Assembly: GCF_000426045.1 (NCBI RefSeq)
Contig: NZ_AUEP01000005.1
Location: 310,001 to 374,000 of the forward strand
Length of the DNA stretch: 64,000 nt
Source: Marmoricola sp. URHB0036
GTDB lineage: Bacteria > Actinomycetota > Actinomycetes > Propionibacteriales > Nocardioidaceae
Reading direction: 5' to 3'
Shown: positions 24,386 through 34,103 of the stretch, in pieces
How the letters are laid out: each line of letters begins with the position of its first letter
Position numbering within the stretch: the first letter of the stretch is position 1
Translations under genes and position numbers: made by a program
The notes under the pieces: model-generated
The model's input: the letters and a program-made list of their open reading frames with translations, nothing else
What the model was told of the DNA's origin: nothing
The model's database searches: none

Positions 24386-25915
24386 TCAGGCCGGGACGAC
24401 CGCGACCGTGGGGGCGGGCTCCTCGGACTGCGGCTCGGTGGGCACCCGGCCGGGCAGGAACTTCAGCGCACCGACCGCACCGAGCAGGCACAGCGTCCCG
24501 ATCACCATGCAGGACACGCTCAGCCCCGACATGAAGGCGTCCTGCATGGCGACGACCAGGCGCGGGTCGCCACCGCTGATCGCGAGCGCGGCACCGACCG
24601 AGTCCTGTGCCTGCGCGAGTGCCGCCCCGGGCAGGCGGGCGAAGGCCCCGTCCGCGAGGTGGTCGGCGTAGAGCGAGGCGAACAGCGACCCCACGACCGC
24701 GACACCGAGCGTGCCGCCGAGCTCACGGGTGGCGTCGTTGACCGCCGAGCCGACGCCGGCGCGGGCCGGTGGCAGCACCAGCAGGATTGACTCGGTCGCG
24801 GGGGTCGAGATCAGTCCCATGCCGAGCCCCATCAGCACCATCTGGGGCACGATCACTCCGGCGTACGACGCGTCGACCGAGACCGTCGAGATCCACCAGA
24901 ACGCCGTACCGAAGAAGACGAGACCCGTCGTGACGACCGCCTTGGTGCCGATGCGCGGCGCCAGCACGGCGCCGACGACGGAGGCCACGGCGATGCTCAG
25001 GGCCACCGGCAGGATGCGGGCGCCGGTGGAGAGGGTGCCGTAGCCGCGCACGAACTGGAAGTACTGCGTGATCAGGAAGATGAAGCCGAACAGCGCGAAG
25101 AAGGTGATGGTCACCGCACCACTGGCCGCACTGAACCGCGGGTCGCGGAACAGGCTGACGTCCAGCATCGGGTGCGACGTACGACGCTCGCGGACCACGA
25201 ACGCCACCAGGGCGAGGGCACTCACCGCGAACCCGGCGAGCGTGGCCGCCGAGCTCCAGCCGTGCTCGGGAGCCTCGATGATCGTCCAGGTCAGCGTCCC
25301 GAGCATCACCACCGAGACGGCCAGTCCGGGCAGGTCGAGCCTCGGCACACCGGGATCGCGGGACTCGGGCACCAGGAAGTAGGCCGCGACCGCCGTCACG
25401 AGGGCCAGCGGGACCAGCGCCCAGAAGACGCTGCCCCAGGCGAAGTGCTCGAGCAGCAGCCCCCCGACGACCGGTCCGGCGGCGACGCCGATGCCGACGA
25501 CGGCACCCCAGACGCCCAGGGCGGCGGCGCGCTCGCGGCGCTCGGGGAAGGTGTTGCTGATGATCGACAGGGTGGTCGGGAAGATCAGGGCCGCGAAGGC
25601 GCCCATGCCGAAGCGCGCCGCCACCAGCGCACCGGCATCGGTGACGATCGCACCGGCCGCACTCGCGGCCGCGAAGCCGAGCAGCCCGATGATCAGGGCG
25701 GGCCGGCGACCGAACTTGTCCGAGAGGCTGCCCGCGGCCAGCACCAGCCCGGCGAAGGCGAGGTTGTAGCCGTCGACGATCCACTGCAGCTGCCGGGTGC
25801 CGGCATCGAGCCTGTCGGAGATCGTCGGGAGGGCCACGTTGACGATCGTGGTGTCGAGGTTGATCGCGAGCACGGCGGCGCAGACCGTGACCAGGATGGC
25901 GAGCTTGCCCTTCAT
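24386..25915 (-). CDS. MFS drug-efflux transporter, DHA2 (14-TM) family
   Basis: This 509-residue protein has about 14 hydrophobic segments. It begins with INLDTTIVNVALPTI and contains WIVDGYNLAFAGLVLAAGSL followed by DKFGRRPALIIGL, the motif C/A region of DHA2 (EmrB/QacA-like) exporters. It probably exports hydrophobic or cationic toxic compounds by proton antiport. It is divergent from a TetR-type regulator at 26005. The space between holds an inverted repeat (25934-25987) that covers this gene's promoter region, so repression by that regulator with induction by a substrate is the likely control. The substrate is unknown. Confidence 0.92.
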   Translation of the reverse strand: MKGKLAILVTVCAAVLAINLDTTIVNVALPTISDRLDAGTRQLQWIVDGYNLAFAGLVLAAGSLSDKFGRRPALIIGLLGFAAASAAGAIVTDAGALVAARFGMGAFAALIFPTTLSIISNTFPERRERAAALGVWGAVVGIGVAAGPVVGGLLLEHFAWGSVFWALVPLALVTAVAAYFLVPESRDPGVPRLDLPGLAVSVVMLGTLTWTIIEAPEHGWSSAATLAGFAVSALALVAFVVRERRTSHPMLDVSLFRDPRFSAASGAVTITFFALFGFIFLITQYFQFVRGYGTLSTGARILPVALSIAVASVVGAVLAPRIGTKAVVTTGLVFFGTAFWWISTVSVDASYAGVIVPQMVLMGLGMGLISTPATESILLVLPPARAGVGSAVNDATRELGGTLGVAVVGSLFASLYADHLADGAFARLPGAALAQAQDSVGAALAISGGDPRLVVAMQDAFMSGLSVSCMVIGTLCLLGAVGALKFLPGRVPTEPQSEEPAPTVAVVPA

Positions 25916-25933
25916 GCGGGTCTCCAGCGGTGC

Positions 25934-25987
25934 GATGTGGACAGTGACAACATGAGCGTGACATCGAATGTGGCCACTGTCAACATC
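25934..25987. promoter_or_regulatory. Inverted repeat, likely TetR operator for efflux gene and regulator
   Basis: A 20-bp arm at 25934-25953 (GATGTGGACAGTGACAACAT) matches the reverse complement of 25968-25987 at 17 of 20 positions. It lies centrally between the divergent MFS (start 25915) and TetR (start 26005) genes. Confidence 0.7.
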
Positions 25988-25991
25988 GGGC

Positions 25992-25997
25992 TAGACT
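25992..25997 (+). promoter_or_regulatory. -10 hexamer (TAGACT) for the TetR gene
   Basis: TAGACT ends seven bases before the GTG at 26005; leaderless architecture. The operator arm abuts it upstream, so binding would block transcription. Confidence 0.55.
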
Positions 25998-26004
25998 GCC
26001 GCCC

Positions 26005-26607
26005 GTGACCAGCTACCACCACGGCAACCTCCGGGAGAGCCTGGTCGAGACCGGCATCGAGCTGGCTCGTGCTCAGGGCCCCGACGGCGTCGTGCTGCGC
26101 GAGGTCGCGCGGCGGGCCGGCGTCTCCCACAACGCGGCCTACCGGCACTTCGCCGACCGTGAGGCACTGCTCTCCGAGATCGCCCGGCACGGGATGCGGG
26201 AGCTGCACGCGGCCATGCAGCGTGAGATCGACACCGCCGACGCCGAGGACCACCCCGACGAGCGGACCCGGGCTGCGGCCCGGCTGCGGGCGACCGGCCG
26301 GGCGTACGTCGACTTCGCCGTCGCCGAGCCGGGGCTGTTCGACGTCGCCTTCTCGGCCATCCCCGACGAGGACGGGCTCGACGCCGACACCGACCCCTAC
26401 GACCTGCTCACCCACGTGCTTGACGACGCCGTGGTCGCCGGTGCCGTCTCCGCCGACCTCCGACCGGGCGCCGAGGTGATCTGCTGGGCGGCCGTGCACG
26501 GGTTCGCGACCCTGCACGTCCACGGGCCCCGGGCCTCGGCACCTGTCGAGGAGCGCAACGCCACCCTCGAGGTCATGCTCGACCACATCGCCCGCGGCCT
26601 GGCCTGA
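26005..26607 (+). CDS. TetR/AcrR-family repressor of the efflux gene
   Basis: This 200-residue regulator has an N-terminal HTH: EVARRAGVSHNAAYRHFADREALLSEIA (about 31-58), in which SHNAAYRHF is the recognition helix. The ligand-binding C-terminal domain includes YVDFAVAEPGLFDVAF, typical of the TetR_C_25-like group that often begins YHHGNLRESL as here. It probably represses itself and the divergent DHA2 transporter through the inverted repeat at 25934-25987. The start is GTG at 26005 with TAGACT seven bases upstream. The effector is unknown. Confidence 0.9.
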   Translation: MTSYHHGNLRESLVETGIELARAQGPDGVVLREVARRAGVSHNAAYRHFADREALLSEIARHGMRELHAAMQREIDTADAEDHPDERTRAAARLRATGRAYVDFAVAEPGLFDVAFSAIPDEDGLDADTDPYDLLTHVLDDAVVAGAVSADLRPGAEVICWAAVHGFATLHVHGPRASAPVEERNATLEVMLDHIARGLA

Positions 26608-26610
26608 CCG

Positions 26611-26976
26611 TCAGGATCCGACCTGGCCCGGCTTTCCGGGGTACTCCCCCGTCGCCTCCCACTCCGCCCGCTCGACCTCTATCTTGCGACCGAGGACGTA
26701 GGCCGTCGCCCACAGCGCCAGGAAGATCGCTCCCACGAAGAACATCGTGGGCGCGACGAAGCCGACCGCGACCGCCGCCACCTGCACCGCCCAGCCGAGC
26801 CAGTAGGCCCAGGCGAACCGGAGCAGGCCGGCCGCGAGCAGGCAGGCCACGGTCAGGCCCAGCCCGATCCAGAGCCCGGTCGTGCCCACGTCCTCGACCG
26901 AGGTCAGTACCGGTGTGCTGAGGCCGAACGCGATCGCCTCCAGCAGCAGGATCGCCGCGCACAGCCGCCGCTGCAT
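26611..26976 (-). CDS. DUF4233 membrane protein
   Basis: This 121-residue protein has four hydrophobic segments (about 6-24, 34-52, 55-72, 76-95) and a short charged tail (EVERAEWEATGEYPGK). It matches DUF4233, a small actinobacterial family nearly always encoded directly after folC. The role is unknown. Its ATG at 26976 overlaps the folC stop by one base (TGATG), so it is translationally coupled to folylpolyglutamate synthase. It is convergent with the TetR gene, the stops lying three bases apart. Confidence 0.88.
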   Translation of the reverse strand: MQRRLCAAILLLEAIAFGLSTPVLTSVEDVGTTGLWIGLGLTVACLLAAGLLRFAWAYWLGWAVQVAAVAVGFVAPTMFFVGAIFLALWATAYVLGRKIEVERAEWEATGEYPGKPGQVGS

Positions 26977-28361
26977 CAGCTGTGCTCCCGTCGCGAGCGC
27001 AGCATCGCTCGGGCCTCACCCACGGTGACGACCGACCCGGTGACGAGTACGCCCCCGGACCCGATCGCCTCCCCGAAGACACCCCCGGCCTCGGCGAGCG
27101 CGGCCGCCTGGTCGATGGCGTCGGCGAGCGAGGTCGTCTCGCTGACACGGTCCTGACCGAAGATGCCGCGCGCGACCTCGGCCAGCTCGGAGGCCGGCAT
27201 CGAGCGGTCGCTCGAGTTCTGCGTGCAGACCACGTGCGCGAGCGCCGGTTCGAACTCCGCGAGCAGTCCCTCGTAGTCCTTGTCCGACATCACCGCGAGC
27301 ACTCCGATCAGCGGCGAGAAGGTGAAGGAGTCCTCAAGTGCGGCGACGGTGGCGGCGGCGCCGTGCGGGTTGTGGGCCGCGTCGAGCACGATCGTCGGCG
27401 AGCGCCGGATGATCTCCAGACGTCCCGGCGACGTCACCTCGGCGAAGGCCGCGAGCACCACCTCGGCATCGAGCGCGTCGTCGCCGCCGACGAACGCCTC
27501 GACCGCCGCCAGGGCCAGCGCCGCGTTCTGTGCCTGGTGGGCTCCGTAGAGCGGGACGAAGACGTCCTCGTAGCTCCCGCGCAGGCCCTGCAGTCCGATG
27601 ACCTGACCACCGACGGCCGGCACCCGGCTGGTGACGCCGAAGTCCTCACCCTCCCGGACCAGGGTCGCGCCGACCTCGGCGCAGCGCTCGACGATGAGAG
27701 CCATCACCTCCTCGGTCTGGACGGCGGTGACGACGGTGGCGCCGGGCTTGATGATGCCGACCTTCTCCAGGGCGATGGCGGCGGGCGTCTCGCCGAGGTA
27801 CTTCGCGTGGTCGACGGCGATCGGGGTCAGCACCGCCACCTTGGCGTCGATCACGTTCGTCGCGTCCCAGGTCCCACCCATGCCGACCTCGACGACGGCC
27901 GCGTCGACCGGCGCATCCGCGAAGGCGGCGTACGCCATCCCGACGACGGCCTCGAAGAAGGACAACGGGTGGTCGTACTCGTCGTCGACGAGGTGGGTGT
28001 ACGGCGCCACGTCGTTGAAGGCGCGGACGAAGGCCTCCTCGCTCATCGGCTCCCCGTCGAGGCTGATGCGCTCGGTCATCGACTCCAGGTGGGGGCTGGT
28101 GAAGCGGCCCACCCGCAGGCCGAGCGCACCGATGATCGTCTCGATCATCCGGGCCGTCGAGGTCTTGCCGTTGGTGCCGGTGAGGTGGATCGACGGATAG
28201 GTGCGCTGTGGGTCGCCCAGCAGCTCCATGAACGCCTCGATGCGGTCGAGGGTCGGGTCGAGCCTGGTCTCGGGCCACCGGCTCAGCAGCGCGTCCTCGA
28301 CCTCGGCGTACGTCTCGGCCAGGCGCCCTGGCCCGGCGGGGCTGTCGGGGGTCTGGGTCAC
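26976..28361 (-). CDS. folC: Bifunctional folylpolyglutamate/dihydrofolate synthase
   Basis: This 461-residue Mur-ligase-type ATPase adds glutamate to folates (and to dihydropteroate in bifunctional forms). The P-loop TGTNGKTST spans residues 61-69. [26 protein letters not shown] and the later [11 protein letters not shown] and [13 protein letters not shown] are standard FolC landmarks. The GTG at 28361 has TAGACT (28368-28373) six bases upstream and no Shine-Dalgarno, so it is probably leaderless. It is divergent from valS across 68 bp, a conserved actinobacterial arrangement, and followed by DUF4233 in the same transcript. Confidence 0.95.
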   Translation of the reverse strand: MTQTPDSPAGPGRLAETYAEVEDALLSRWPETRLDPTLDRIEAFMELLGDPQRTYPSIHLTGTNGKTSTARMIETIIGALGLRVGRFTSPHLESMTERISLDGEPMSEEAFVRAFNDVAPYTHLVDDEYDHPLSFFEAVVGMAYAAFADAPVDAAVVEVGMGGTWDATNVIDAKVAVLTPIAVDHAKYLGETPAAIALEKVGIIKPGATVVTAVQTEEVMALIVERCAEVGATLVREGEDFGVTSRVPAVGGQVIGLQGLRGSYEDVFVPLYGAHQAQNAALALAAVEAFVGGDDALDAEVVLAAFAEVTSPGRLEIIRRSPTIVLDAAHNPHGAAATVAALEDSFTFSPLIGVLAVMSDKDYEGLLAEFEPALAHVVCTQNSSDRSMPASELAEVARGIFGQDRVSETTSLADAIDQAAALAEAGGVFGEAIGSGGVLVTGSVVTVGEARAMLRSRREHS

Positions 28362-28367
28362 TGGGCG

Positions 28368-28373
28368 AGTCTA
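28368..28373 (-). promoter_or_regulatory. -10 hexamer (TAGACT) for folC
   Basis: Minus-strand TAGACT with a 6-nt gap to the GTG at 28361. Confidence 0.55.
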
Positions 28374-28416
28374 GTGGCGTGCGGGAACTCGTTTTCGGCA
28401 GGAGGAGATGGCTCCG

Positions 28417-28422
28417 TAGGAT
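28417..28422 (+). promoter_or_regulatory. -10 hexamer (TAGGAT) for valS
   Basis: TAGGAT with a 7-nt gap to the ATG at 28430. It supports 28430 rather than 28379 as the translation start. Confidence 0.5.
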
Positions 28423-28429
28423 TCGGCAC

Positions 28430-31045
28430 ATGACTGACGCCCCCCACACCGACCTGTCCGAAGAGACGACCGCAGCTCCTGCGGCCGTCGTACCGGACAA
28501 GGCCGCGCTCGAGGGGCTGGAGGCCAAGTGGTCGGCGCAGTGGAAGGCCGACGACACCTACGCCTTCGACCGCACGAAGTCGCGCTCGCAGGTCTACTCG
28601 ATCGACACCCCACCGCCCACGGTGTCCGGTTCGCTGCACGTCGGGCACGTCTTCTCCTACACCCACACCGACCTGGTCGCCCGCTTCCAGCGGATGCGCG
28701 GCAAGGAGGTGTTCTACCCGATGGGCTGGGACGACAACGGGTTGCCGACCGAACGCCGTGTGCAGAACTACTTCGGCGTGCGCTGCGACCCCTCCCTGCC
28801 GTACGACGAGGACTTCACCCCGCCGGCCAAGCCCGACCCGAAGCGCCAGGTGCCGATCAGCCGACCCAACTTCATCGAGCTGTGCGAGCGGCTGGTGGTC
28901 GAGGACGAGCAGGTCTTCGAGGAGCTGTGGCGCACCCTCGGCCTCTCGGTCGACTGGTCGCAGCACTACACGACCATCGGGCCCAAGGCACAGAAGGTCA
29001 GCCAGCGCGCGTTCCTGCGCAACCTCGCGCGTGGGGAGGCCTACCTCCAGGAGGCGCCGACCCTGTGGGACGTCACCTTCCAGACCGCGGTCGCCCAGGC
29101 CGAGCTCGAGGCGCGGGAGTACGCCGGGCACTACCACCGGGTGCACTTCCACGGTGCCGACGGCCCGGTGCCGATCGAGACCACCCGGCCCGAGCTGATC
29201 CCCTCGGTGGTGGCCCTGATCGCCCATCCCGACGACGAGCGCTACCAGGCGCTGTTCGGCTCCACGGTCACCTCACCGGTCTTCGGTGTGGAGATCCCGG
29301 TGCTCGCGCACGAGGCGGCCGAGCCCGACAAGGGCGCCGGCATCGCGATGTGCTGCACCTTCGGCGACCTCACCGACGTCACCTGGTGGCGCGAGCTCCA
29401 GCTGCCGGTGCGCACGCTGATCGGTCGCGACGGTCGGATGTCGCGCGAGACCCCCGAGTGGCTCTCGAGCGCGCCCGCCGCGGCGGCGTACGAGGAGCTC
29501 AAGGGGAAGACGGCCTTCAGCGCCCGTGAGGCGATGGTGGCGATGCTGCGGGAGAGCGGTGATCTCGAGGGCGAGCCGACGCCGACCCAGCGGATGGCGA
29601 ACTTCTACGAGAAGGGCGACAAGCCGCTGGAGATCGTCGCCACCCGCCAGTGGTACATCACCAACGGCGGCCGCGACCCCCACCTGCGCGCCGAGATGAT
29701 CGCGCGCGGCGCCGAGATGCAGTGGATCCCCACCCACATGAGGCACCGCTACGACAACTGGGTGGGTGGGCTGAACGGCGACTGGCTGATCTCCCGGCAG
29801 CGGTTCTTCGGCATTCCCTTCCCCGTCTGGTACGCCCTCGACGACGAGGGCGAACCCGACTACCAGCACCCACTGCTCCCCCGCGAGGGCGAGCTGCCCA
29901 TCGACCCGTCGACCCAGGCGCCCTCCGGCTACACCGAGGACCAGCGCGGCAAGGCGGGCGGCTTCATCGGCGACCCCGACGTGATGGACACCTGGGCCAC
30001 CTCGTCACTGACGCCGCAGATCGCCGGAGGCTGGGAGGAGGACGAGGACCTCTTCGAGCGGGTCTTCCCGATGGACCTGTGCACCCACGCGCACGACATC
30101 ATCCGCACCTGGCTGTTCTCCCGGGTGGTGCGGGCGCACTTCGAGAACCACGACGCGCCCTGGAGCCACGTGCTCATCTCGGGGTTCATCGTCGACCCCG
30201 ACCGCAAGAAGATGTCGAAGTCCAAGGGCAACGCCATCGTGCCCACCCAGATCCTGGACCAGTACGGCGCCGACGCCGTGCGCTGGCGGGCCGCCATGGC
30301 ACGGCCCGGCCTGGACTCCCCGTTCGACGAGTCCCAGATGAAGGTCGGGCGCCGGCTCGCGATGAAGGTCCTCAACGTCTCGAAGTTCGTGCTCGGCAGC
30401 GTCGGCGCCAGCCGCATCGAGCCCTCGGCCGTCACCGAGCCGGTCGACCGGGCCCTGCTCGGCAAGCTGGCCCGCACGATCGCCGAGGCGACCCGGGCCT
30501 TCGAGGCCTACGACTACACCTCGGCCCTCGAGGCGAGCGAGCGGTTCTTCTGGGACTTCTGCGACGACTACGTCGAGCTGGTCAAGGAGCGGGCGTACGG
30601 CGAGGCCGCCGACGCCGAGACCGAGTCCGCCCGGGCTGCCCTCGCGACGGCCCTGCACGTCCAGCTGCGGCTGTTCGCGCCGTTCCTGCCCTACGCGACC
30701 GAGGAGGTCTGGTCGTGGTGGCAGTCCGGGTCGATCCACCGACAGTCCTGGCCGACCGGCTCGGAGCTCGGCGACACCGCGACCAGCGACCCCGACGCCC
30801 TGGAGGCCGTCGCCGCCGTCCTGGCAGGCGTCCGCGGCGCCAAGTCGACCGCGAAGGTCGGCATGCGGACTCCGGTCGAGCTGGCCACCATCACCGGTCC
30901 GACTGCTGCTCTCGAGGCGGTGCGCAGCGCCGAGCGCGACCTGCGTGCCGTCGGTTCGATCACCGGTGAGCTGCGGCTGGTCGCGGCCGAGGACAGCGAC
31001 ATCGTCGTGGAGGCAGTCCTGGGAGAGCCACCGCCCAAGCGCTGA
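28430..31045 (+). CDS. valS: Valyl-tRNA synthetase
   Basis: This 871-residue class I aminoacyl-tRNA synthetase charges tRNA-Val. The HIGH-type motif is HVGH (70-73, within [14 protein letters not shown]) and the KMSKS loop is [11 protein letters not shown]. The editing (CP1) domain lies between, with [20 protein letters not shown]. The C-terminal anticodon-binding region is present, while the long terminal coiled coil of some ValS proteins is reduced. ATG 28430 ([12 protein letters not shown]) is chosen over GTG 28379 because TAGGAT lies seven bases before it. No T-box leader fits in the 68-bp divergent gap with folC. Confidence 0.96.
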   Translation: MTDAPHTDLSEETTAAPAAVVPDKAALEGLEAKWSAQWKADDTYAFDRTKSRSQVYSIDTPPPTVSGSLHVGHVFSYTHTDLVARFQRMRGKEVFYPMGWDDNGLPTERRVQNYFGVRCDPSLPYDEDFTPPAKPDPKRQVPISRPNFIELCERLVVEDEQVFEELWRTLGLSVDWSQHYTTIGPKAQKVSQRAFLRNLARGEAYLQEAPTLWDVTFQTAVAQAELEAREYAGHYHRVHFHGADGPVPIETTRPELIPSVVALIAHPDDERYQALFGSTVTSPVFGVEIPVLAHEAAEPDKGAGIAMCCTFGDLTDVTWWRELQLPVRTLIGRDGRMSRETPEWLSSAPAAAAYEELKGKTAFSAREAMVAMLRESGDLEGEPTPTQRMANFYEKGDKPLEIVATRQWYITNGGRDPHLRAEMIARGAEMQWIPTHMRHRYDNWVGGLNGDWLISRQRFFGIPFPVWYALDDEGEPDYQHPLLPREGELPIDPSTQAPSGYTEDQRGKAGGFIGDPDVMDTWATSSLTPQIAGGWEEDEDLFERVFPMDLCTHAHDIIRTWLFSRVVRAHFENHDAPWSHVLISGFIVDPDRKKMSKSKGNAIVPTQILDQYGADAVRWRAAMARPGLDSPFDESQMKVGRRLAMKVLNVSKFVLGSVGASRIEPSAVTEPVDRALLGKLARTIAEATRAFEAYDYTSALEASERFFWDFCDDYVELVKERAYGEAADAETESARAALATALHVQLRLFAPFLPYATEEVWSWWQSGSIHRQSWPTGSELGDTATSDPDALEAVAAVLAGVRGAKSTAKVGMRTPVELATITGPTAALEAVRSAERDLRAVGSITGELRLVAAEDSDIVVEAVLGEPPPKR

Positions 31046-31051
31046 GCCGGC

Positions 31052-31900
31052 TCAGTGGCGGTGGTGGCCGTAGCCGCCGTGACCCCGGTCGCCGCGGTCG
31101 CCGTTGCCCCCGTGGTTGCCGTAGCCCCCGTGGTCGCCGCGGTTGCCGGGCCCGCCGTGGTCACCGCGGGTGCCGTGGTCACCGCGGGTGCCGTTGTCAC
31201 CGTGGTGGCCGTAGCCGCCGTGGTGCCCGTGGTCGCTGTGCTGGTTGTCTGCTGTGGCCTGCACTCCGCGGACCTCGCCCGAGCCGCCCCGGACCCCGTG
31301 CTGCGAGGAGTGCTGCGGGGAGGGGTGCGACGAGTGGTGCCCGGAGCCCCAGGAGTGGTGCGGGGTGCTGCCACCGCCGACGAGCCCGTTGGTGCCGCCC
31401 GTGTGCCCGTGCCCACCACCGTGGGACCCGGTGCCGGGCGTGGTCGGCGTGGGGGTGGCGGGAGTCGACGGAGTGGACGGAGCAGAGGGCGCCGACGGAG
31501 TGGCGACGTGGACGGGGGCCTTCGGCGTGGACAGGTGCACCGGCTGCGCGGCGGCGGCGTGGTGCTTGACGTGTCCGGTGTGGTGCGGCTGGGCGTGGGT
31601 CGGTGTGGTCACGACCACGCTGGCGGCGAGCGGCGTCACCGGTCGCGACTGGATCGACTGGCTCTCGGTCGGGGCCGGCACCTCGGCGGCGGCGCTCGCC
31701 GGCGCCTTGGCCGGGTCGTGACGCAGCGCGTGGCCGAGCACGATGTCGGGGACGACGGCGCTGATCAGGGGACGCGGCGCGCCGGAGTCGACGAAGACCC
31801 GCACGACCTGGTCGCGCAGTCCGTTGGCCATCACCACGCTGGCGAATGCGAGTACCAGCAAGAAGGCCGCAAGGGGCCTCCGGTGCTCCGCGTTCAACAT
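31052..31900 (-). CDS. Membrane-anchored His/Gly-rich low-complexity protein
   Basis: This is a 282-residue protein of no recognised family. It has one N-terminal hydrophobic segment (about 9-26, a signal anchor or signal peptide) and an ordinary stretch to about residue 80. A Pro/Thr/Ser/Ala-rich linker (about 110-155) follows, then a long Gly/His/Asp tail with units such as GDHGTRG, GDHGGYGNHGG and GDRGHGGYGHH. The tail is encoded by imperfect tandem DNA repeats. Such a tail could bind metal ions or act as a flexible exported region; neither is shown. GGGGGAAATCA precedes the ATG at 31900. It is convergent with valS and lies 169 bp after clpX. Confidence 0.7.
   Translation of the reverse strand: MLNAEHRRPLAAFLLVLAFASVVMANGLRDQVVRVFVDSGAPRPLISAVVPDIVLGHALRHDPAKAPASAAAEVPAPTESQSIQSRPVTPLAASVVVTTPTHAQPHHTGHVKHHAAAAQPVHLSTPKAPVHVATPSAPSAPSTPSTPATPTPTTPGTGSHGGGHGHTGGTNGLVGGGSTPHHSWGSGHHSSHPSPQHSSQHGVRGGSGEVRGVQATADNQHSDHGHHGGYGHHGDNGTRGDHGTRGDHGGPGNRGDHGGYGNHGGNGDRGDRGHGGYGHHRH
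31055..31230. repeat. Imperfect tandem repeats inside the His/Gly-rich gene
   Basis: Nine-base and fifteen-base units built on CCGTGGT(C/T)(A/G)CC recur, for example GTGGTCACCGCGGGTGCC twice in a row (about 31158-31193). All are in frame and encode Gly/Asp/His. Confidence 0.7.
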
Positions 31901-31981
31901 TGATTTCCCCCACCAGAATCGGCCCCACGATGGCCGAAAGTCCGATGTCAGCATACGGACATTTCGCCCGATTTGCCGGGG

Positions 31982-32064
31982 TGGTCTACTTACGGGCCCT
32001 ACTGGTCTACTCAGACCGCCCAGGGGCCCAGTTCAGCGTGGTCAGCGTGGCAGAGGTGGTCTAC
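31982..32064. promoter_or_regulatory. Three TGGTCTAC repeats between clpX and the His/Gly-rich gene
   Basis: Copies lie at 31982-31989, 32003-32010 and 32057-32064; the first two are 21 bp apart. They sit upstream of the His/Gly-rich gene and just beyond the clpX stop. Otherwise this 169-bp gap shows no clear hairpin. Confidence 0.35.
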
Positions 32065-32069
32065 GTGAC

Positions 32070-33353
32070 CTACGCCGACTTCTTCTTCTTGGGCTCGTCC
32101 TCGCGCGGCACGAGGGTCGGGTTGACGTTGTCGGAGACGACCTCGCCGGTGACCACGACCTTGCCGATGTCCTCACGGGAGGGCACGTCGTACATCACGT
32201 TGAGGAGGACCTCCTCGATGATCGCCCGCAGTCCGCGGGCGCCGGTCCCCCGCTCCATGGCCTTGTCGGCGATGGCCTCGACGGCGTCGTCGGTGAACTC
32301 GAGCTCGACCCCGTCGAGCTCGAAGAGCTTCTGGTACTGCTTGATCAGGGCGTTGCGGGGCTCGGTGAGGATCTGCACCAGGGCAGCCTGGTCGAGCTTG
32401 TTCACGCTCGCGATCAGGGGCAGCCGGCCGATGAACTCGGGGATCAGACCGAACTTCACCAGGTCCTCGGGGCGGACCTGGGCGAACATCTCGTCCGACT
32501 CGGTCTCCTTGGTCAGGCGCATCTCCGCGGTGAAGCCGAGCGTCTTCTTGCCCACGCGCTGCTCGACGATGTGCTCGAGCCCGGCGAACGCACCACCCAC
32601 CACGAAGAGGATGTTGGTGGTGTCGATCTGGATGAACTCCTGGTGGGGGTGCTTGCGTCCCCCCTGGGGCGGCACCGAAGCGGTCGTCCCTTCCAGGATC
32701 TTGAGCAGGGCCTGCTGCACGCCCTCGCCGGAGACGTCGCGCGTGATCGAGGGGTTCTCGGCCTTGCGGGCCACCTTGTCGATCTCGTCGATGTAGATGA
32801 TCCCGGTCTCGGCCTTCTTCACGTCGTAGTCGGCGGCCTGGATCAGCTTGAGCAGGATGTTCTCGACGTCCTCCCCGACGTAGCCGGCCTCGGTCAGCGC
32901 GGTGGCGTCGGCGATGGCGAACGGGACGTTGAGCATCCGGGCGAGGGTCTGGGCGAGGTAGGTCTTGCCACAGCCCGTCGGCCCGATGACCAGGATGTTG
33001 GACTTCGCGACTTCGACGGCGTCGTCCTTGGCGTGCTTGGCGCCGGTCGAGGTGACGCCGCTCTGCACGCGCTTGTAGTGGTTGTAGACGGCGACGGCGA
33101 GCGACTTCTTGGCCGTCTCCTGGCCGATCACGTAGGAGTTGAGGAACTCGAAGATCTCCCGAGGCTTGGGCAGCTCGTCGAGGCCCACCTCGGTGGTCTC
33201 GTTGAGCTCTTCCTCGATGATCTCGTTGCACAGGTCGATGCACTCGTCACAGATGTAGACGCCTGGCCCCGCGATCAACTTCTTGACCTGCTTCTGGCTC
33301 TTGCCGCAGAAGGAACACTTCAGCAGGTCGCCGCCATCACCGATCCGTGCCAT
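32070..33353 (-). CDS. clpX: ATP-dependent Clp protease unfoldase ClpX
   Basis: This is a 427-residue AAA+ unfoldase. The N-terminal zinc-binding domain has C13, C16, C35 and C38 ([16 protein letters not shown]). Walker A GPTGCGKT spans 124-131 and Walker B is IIYIDEIDK; the pore loop GYVGEDVE and a ClpP-docking IGF-type loop region ([11 protein letters not shown]) follow. It unfolds tagged substrates and feeds the ClpP1/ClpP2 chamber encoded just upstream. A 113-bp gap separates it from clpP2, so it may have its own promoter; GAGGGACGG precedes the ATG. The tail [12 protein letters not shown] is unusually basic. Confidence 0.97.
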   Translation of the reverse strand: MARIGDGGDLLKCSFCGKSQKQVKKLIAGPGVYICDECIDLCNEIIEEELNETTEVGLDELPKPREIFEFLNSYVIGQETAKKSLAVAVYNHYKRVQSGVTSTGAKHAKDDAVEVAKSNILVIGPTGCGKTYLAQTLARMLNVPFAIADATALTEAGYVGEDVENILLKLIQAADYDVKKAETGIIYIDEIDKVARKAENPSITRDVSGEGVQQALLKILEGTTASVPPQGGRKHPHQEFIQIDTTNILFVVGGAFAGLEHIVEQRVGKKTLGFTAEMRLTKETESDEMFAQVRPEDLVKFGLIPEFIGRLPLIASVNKLDQAALVQILTEPRNALIKQYQKLFELDGVELEFTDDAVEAIADKAMERGTGARGLRAIIEEVLLNVMYDVPSREDIGKVVVTGEVVSDNVNPTLVPREDEPKKKKSA

Positions 33354-33466
33354 CCGTCCCTCAATCTTTCAGGTCGGATCCGAGTCCGACTCGCTGCTCA
33401 TGACCAGTTTCAAAACCGTACTCCGAGATCGCTCTCCATGGGGGAGGACACGACGACCGGAGTAGG

Positions 33467-34072
33467 TCAGCCCACGGTTGCTGCCTTCCGCGACTCGAGG
33501 ATGGAGTCGATCAGGCCGTACTCCACCGCCGCCTGGGAGGTCAGGATCTTGTCGCGCTCGATGTCGAGGTTGACCTCCTCCGGGGTCTTGCCGGAGTGGT
33601 CGGCGATCAGCTTCTCGAGCAGCTCACGCATCCGGAGGATCTCGTTGGCCTGGATCTCGATGTCGGAGGACTGGCCGTAGGTCCCCTCGGTGTAGGGCTG
33701 GTGGATCAGGATGCGGCTGTTGGGCAGGGCCAGCCGCTTGCCCGGCGCCCCGGCGGCGAGCAGCACGGCCGCGGCCGAGGCCGCCTGCCCCAGGCACACC
33801 GTCTGCACGTCGGGCTGGATGAACTGCATCGTGTCGTAGATGGCCGTCATCGCCGTGAACGAGCCGCCCGGTGAGTTGATGTAGATCTGGATGTCGCGCG
33901 AGGGGTCCATCGACTCCAGGCACAAGAGCTGGGCCATCACCGCGTTGGCGATGTCGTCGCTGATCGGCGTGCCGAGGAAGATGATGCGGTCCTCGAACAG
34001 CTTGGCGTAGGGGTCGATGCGGCGGATGCCGTAGGAGGTGCGCTCTTCCCACTGCGGGATGTAGTAGTTCAT
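33467..34072 (-). CDS. clpP2: ClpP2 protease subunit
   Basis: This is a 201-residue serine peptidase of the ClpP family. S99 in GQAASAAA, H124 in LIHQPY and a later Asp (in LDIERDK) form the triad. It starts [20 protein letters not shown]; this aromatic N-terminus is characteristic of actinobacterial ClpP2. The ATG at 34072 was chosen and an upstream extension to 34144 rejected because it runs into clpP1. With ClpP1 it forms the mixed two-ring protease fed by ClpX or ClpC. It lies 31 bp after clpP1, in one operon. Confidence 0.96.
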   Translation of the reverse strand: MNYYIPQWEERTSYGIRRIDPYAKLFEDRIIFLGTPISDDIANAVMAQLLCLESMDPSRDIQIYINSPGGSFTAMTAIYDTMQFIQPDVQTVCLGQAASAAAVLLAAGAPGKRLALPNSRILIHQPYTEGTYGQSSDIEIQANEILRMRELLEKLIADHSGKTPEEVNLDIERDKILTSQAAVEYGLIDSILESRKAATVG

Positions 34073-34103
34073 CTGTTGGCTCGATTCTCGATGCGGGGAG
34101 GAG

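Noticed and set aside
31055-31230. Repeat cluster considered as a CRISPR array
   Set aside because: The units are short, in frame, encode Gly/His/Asp and have no unique spacers; there are no cas genes.
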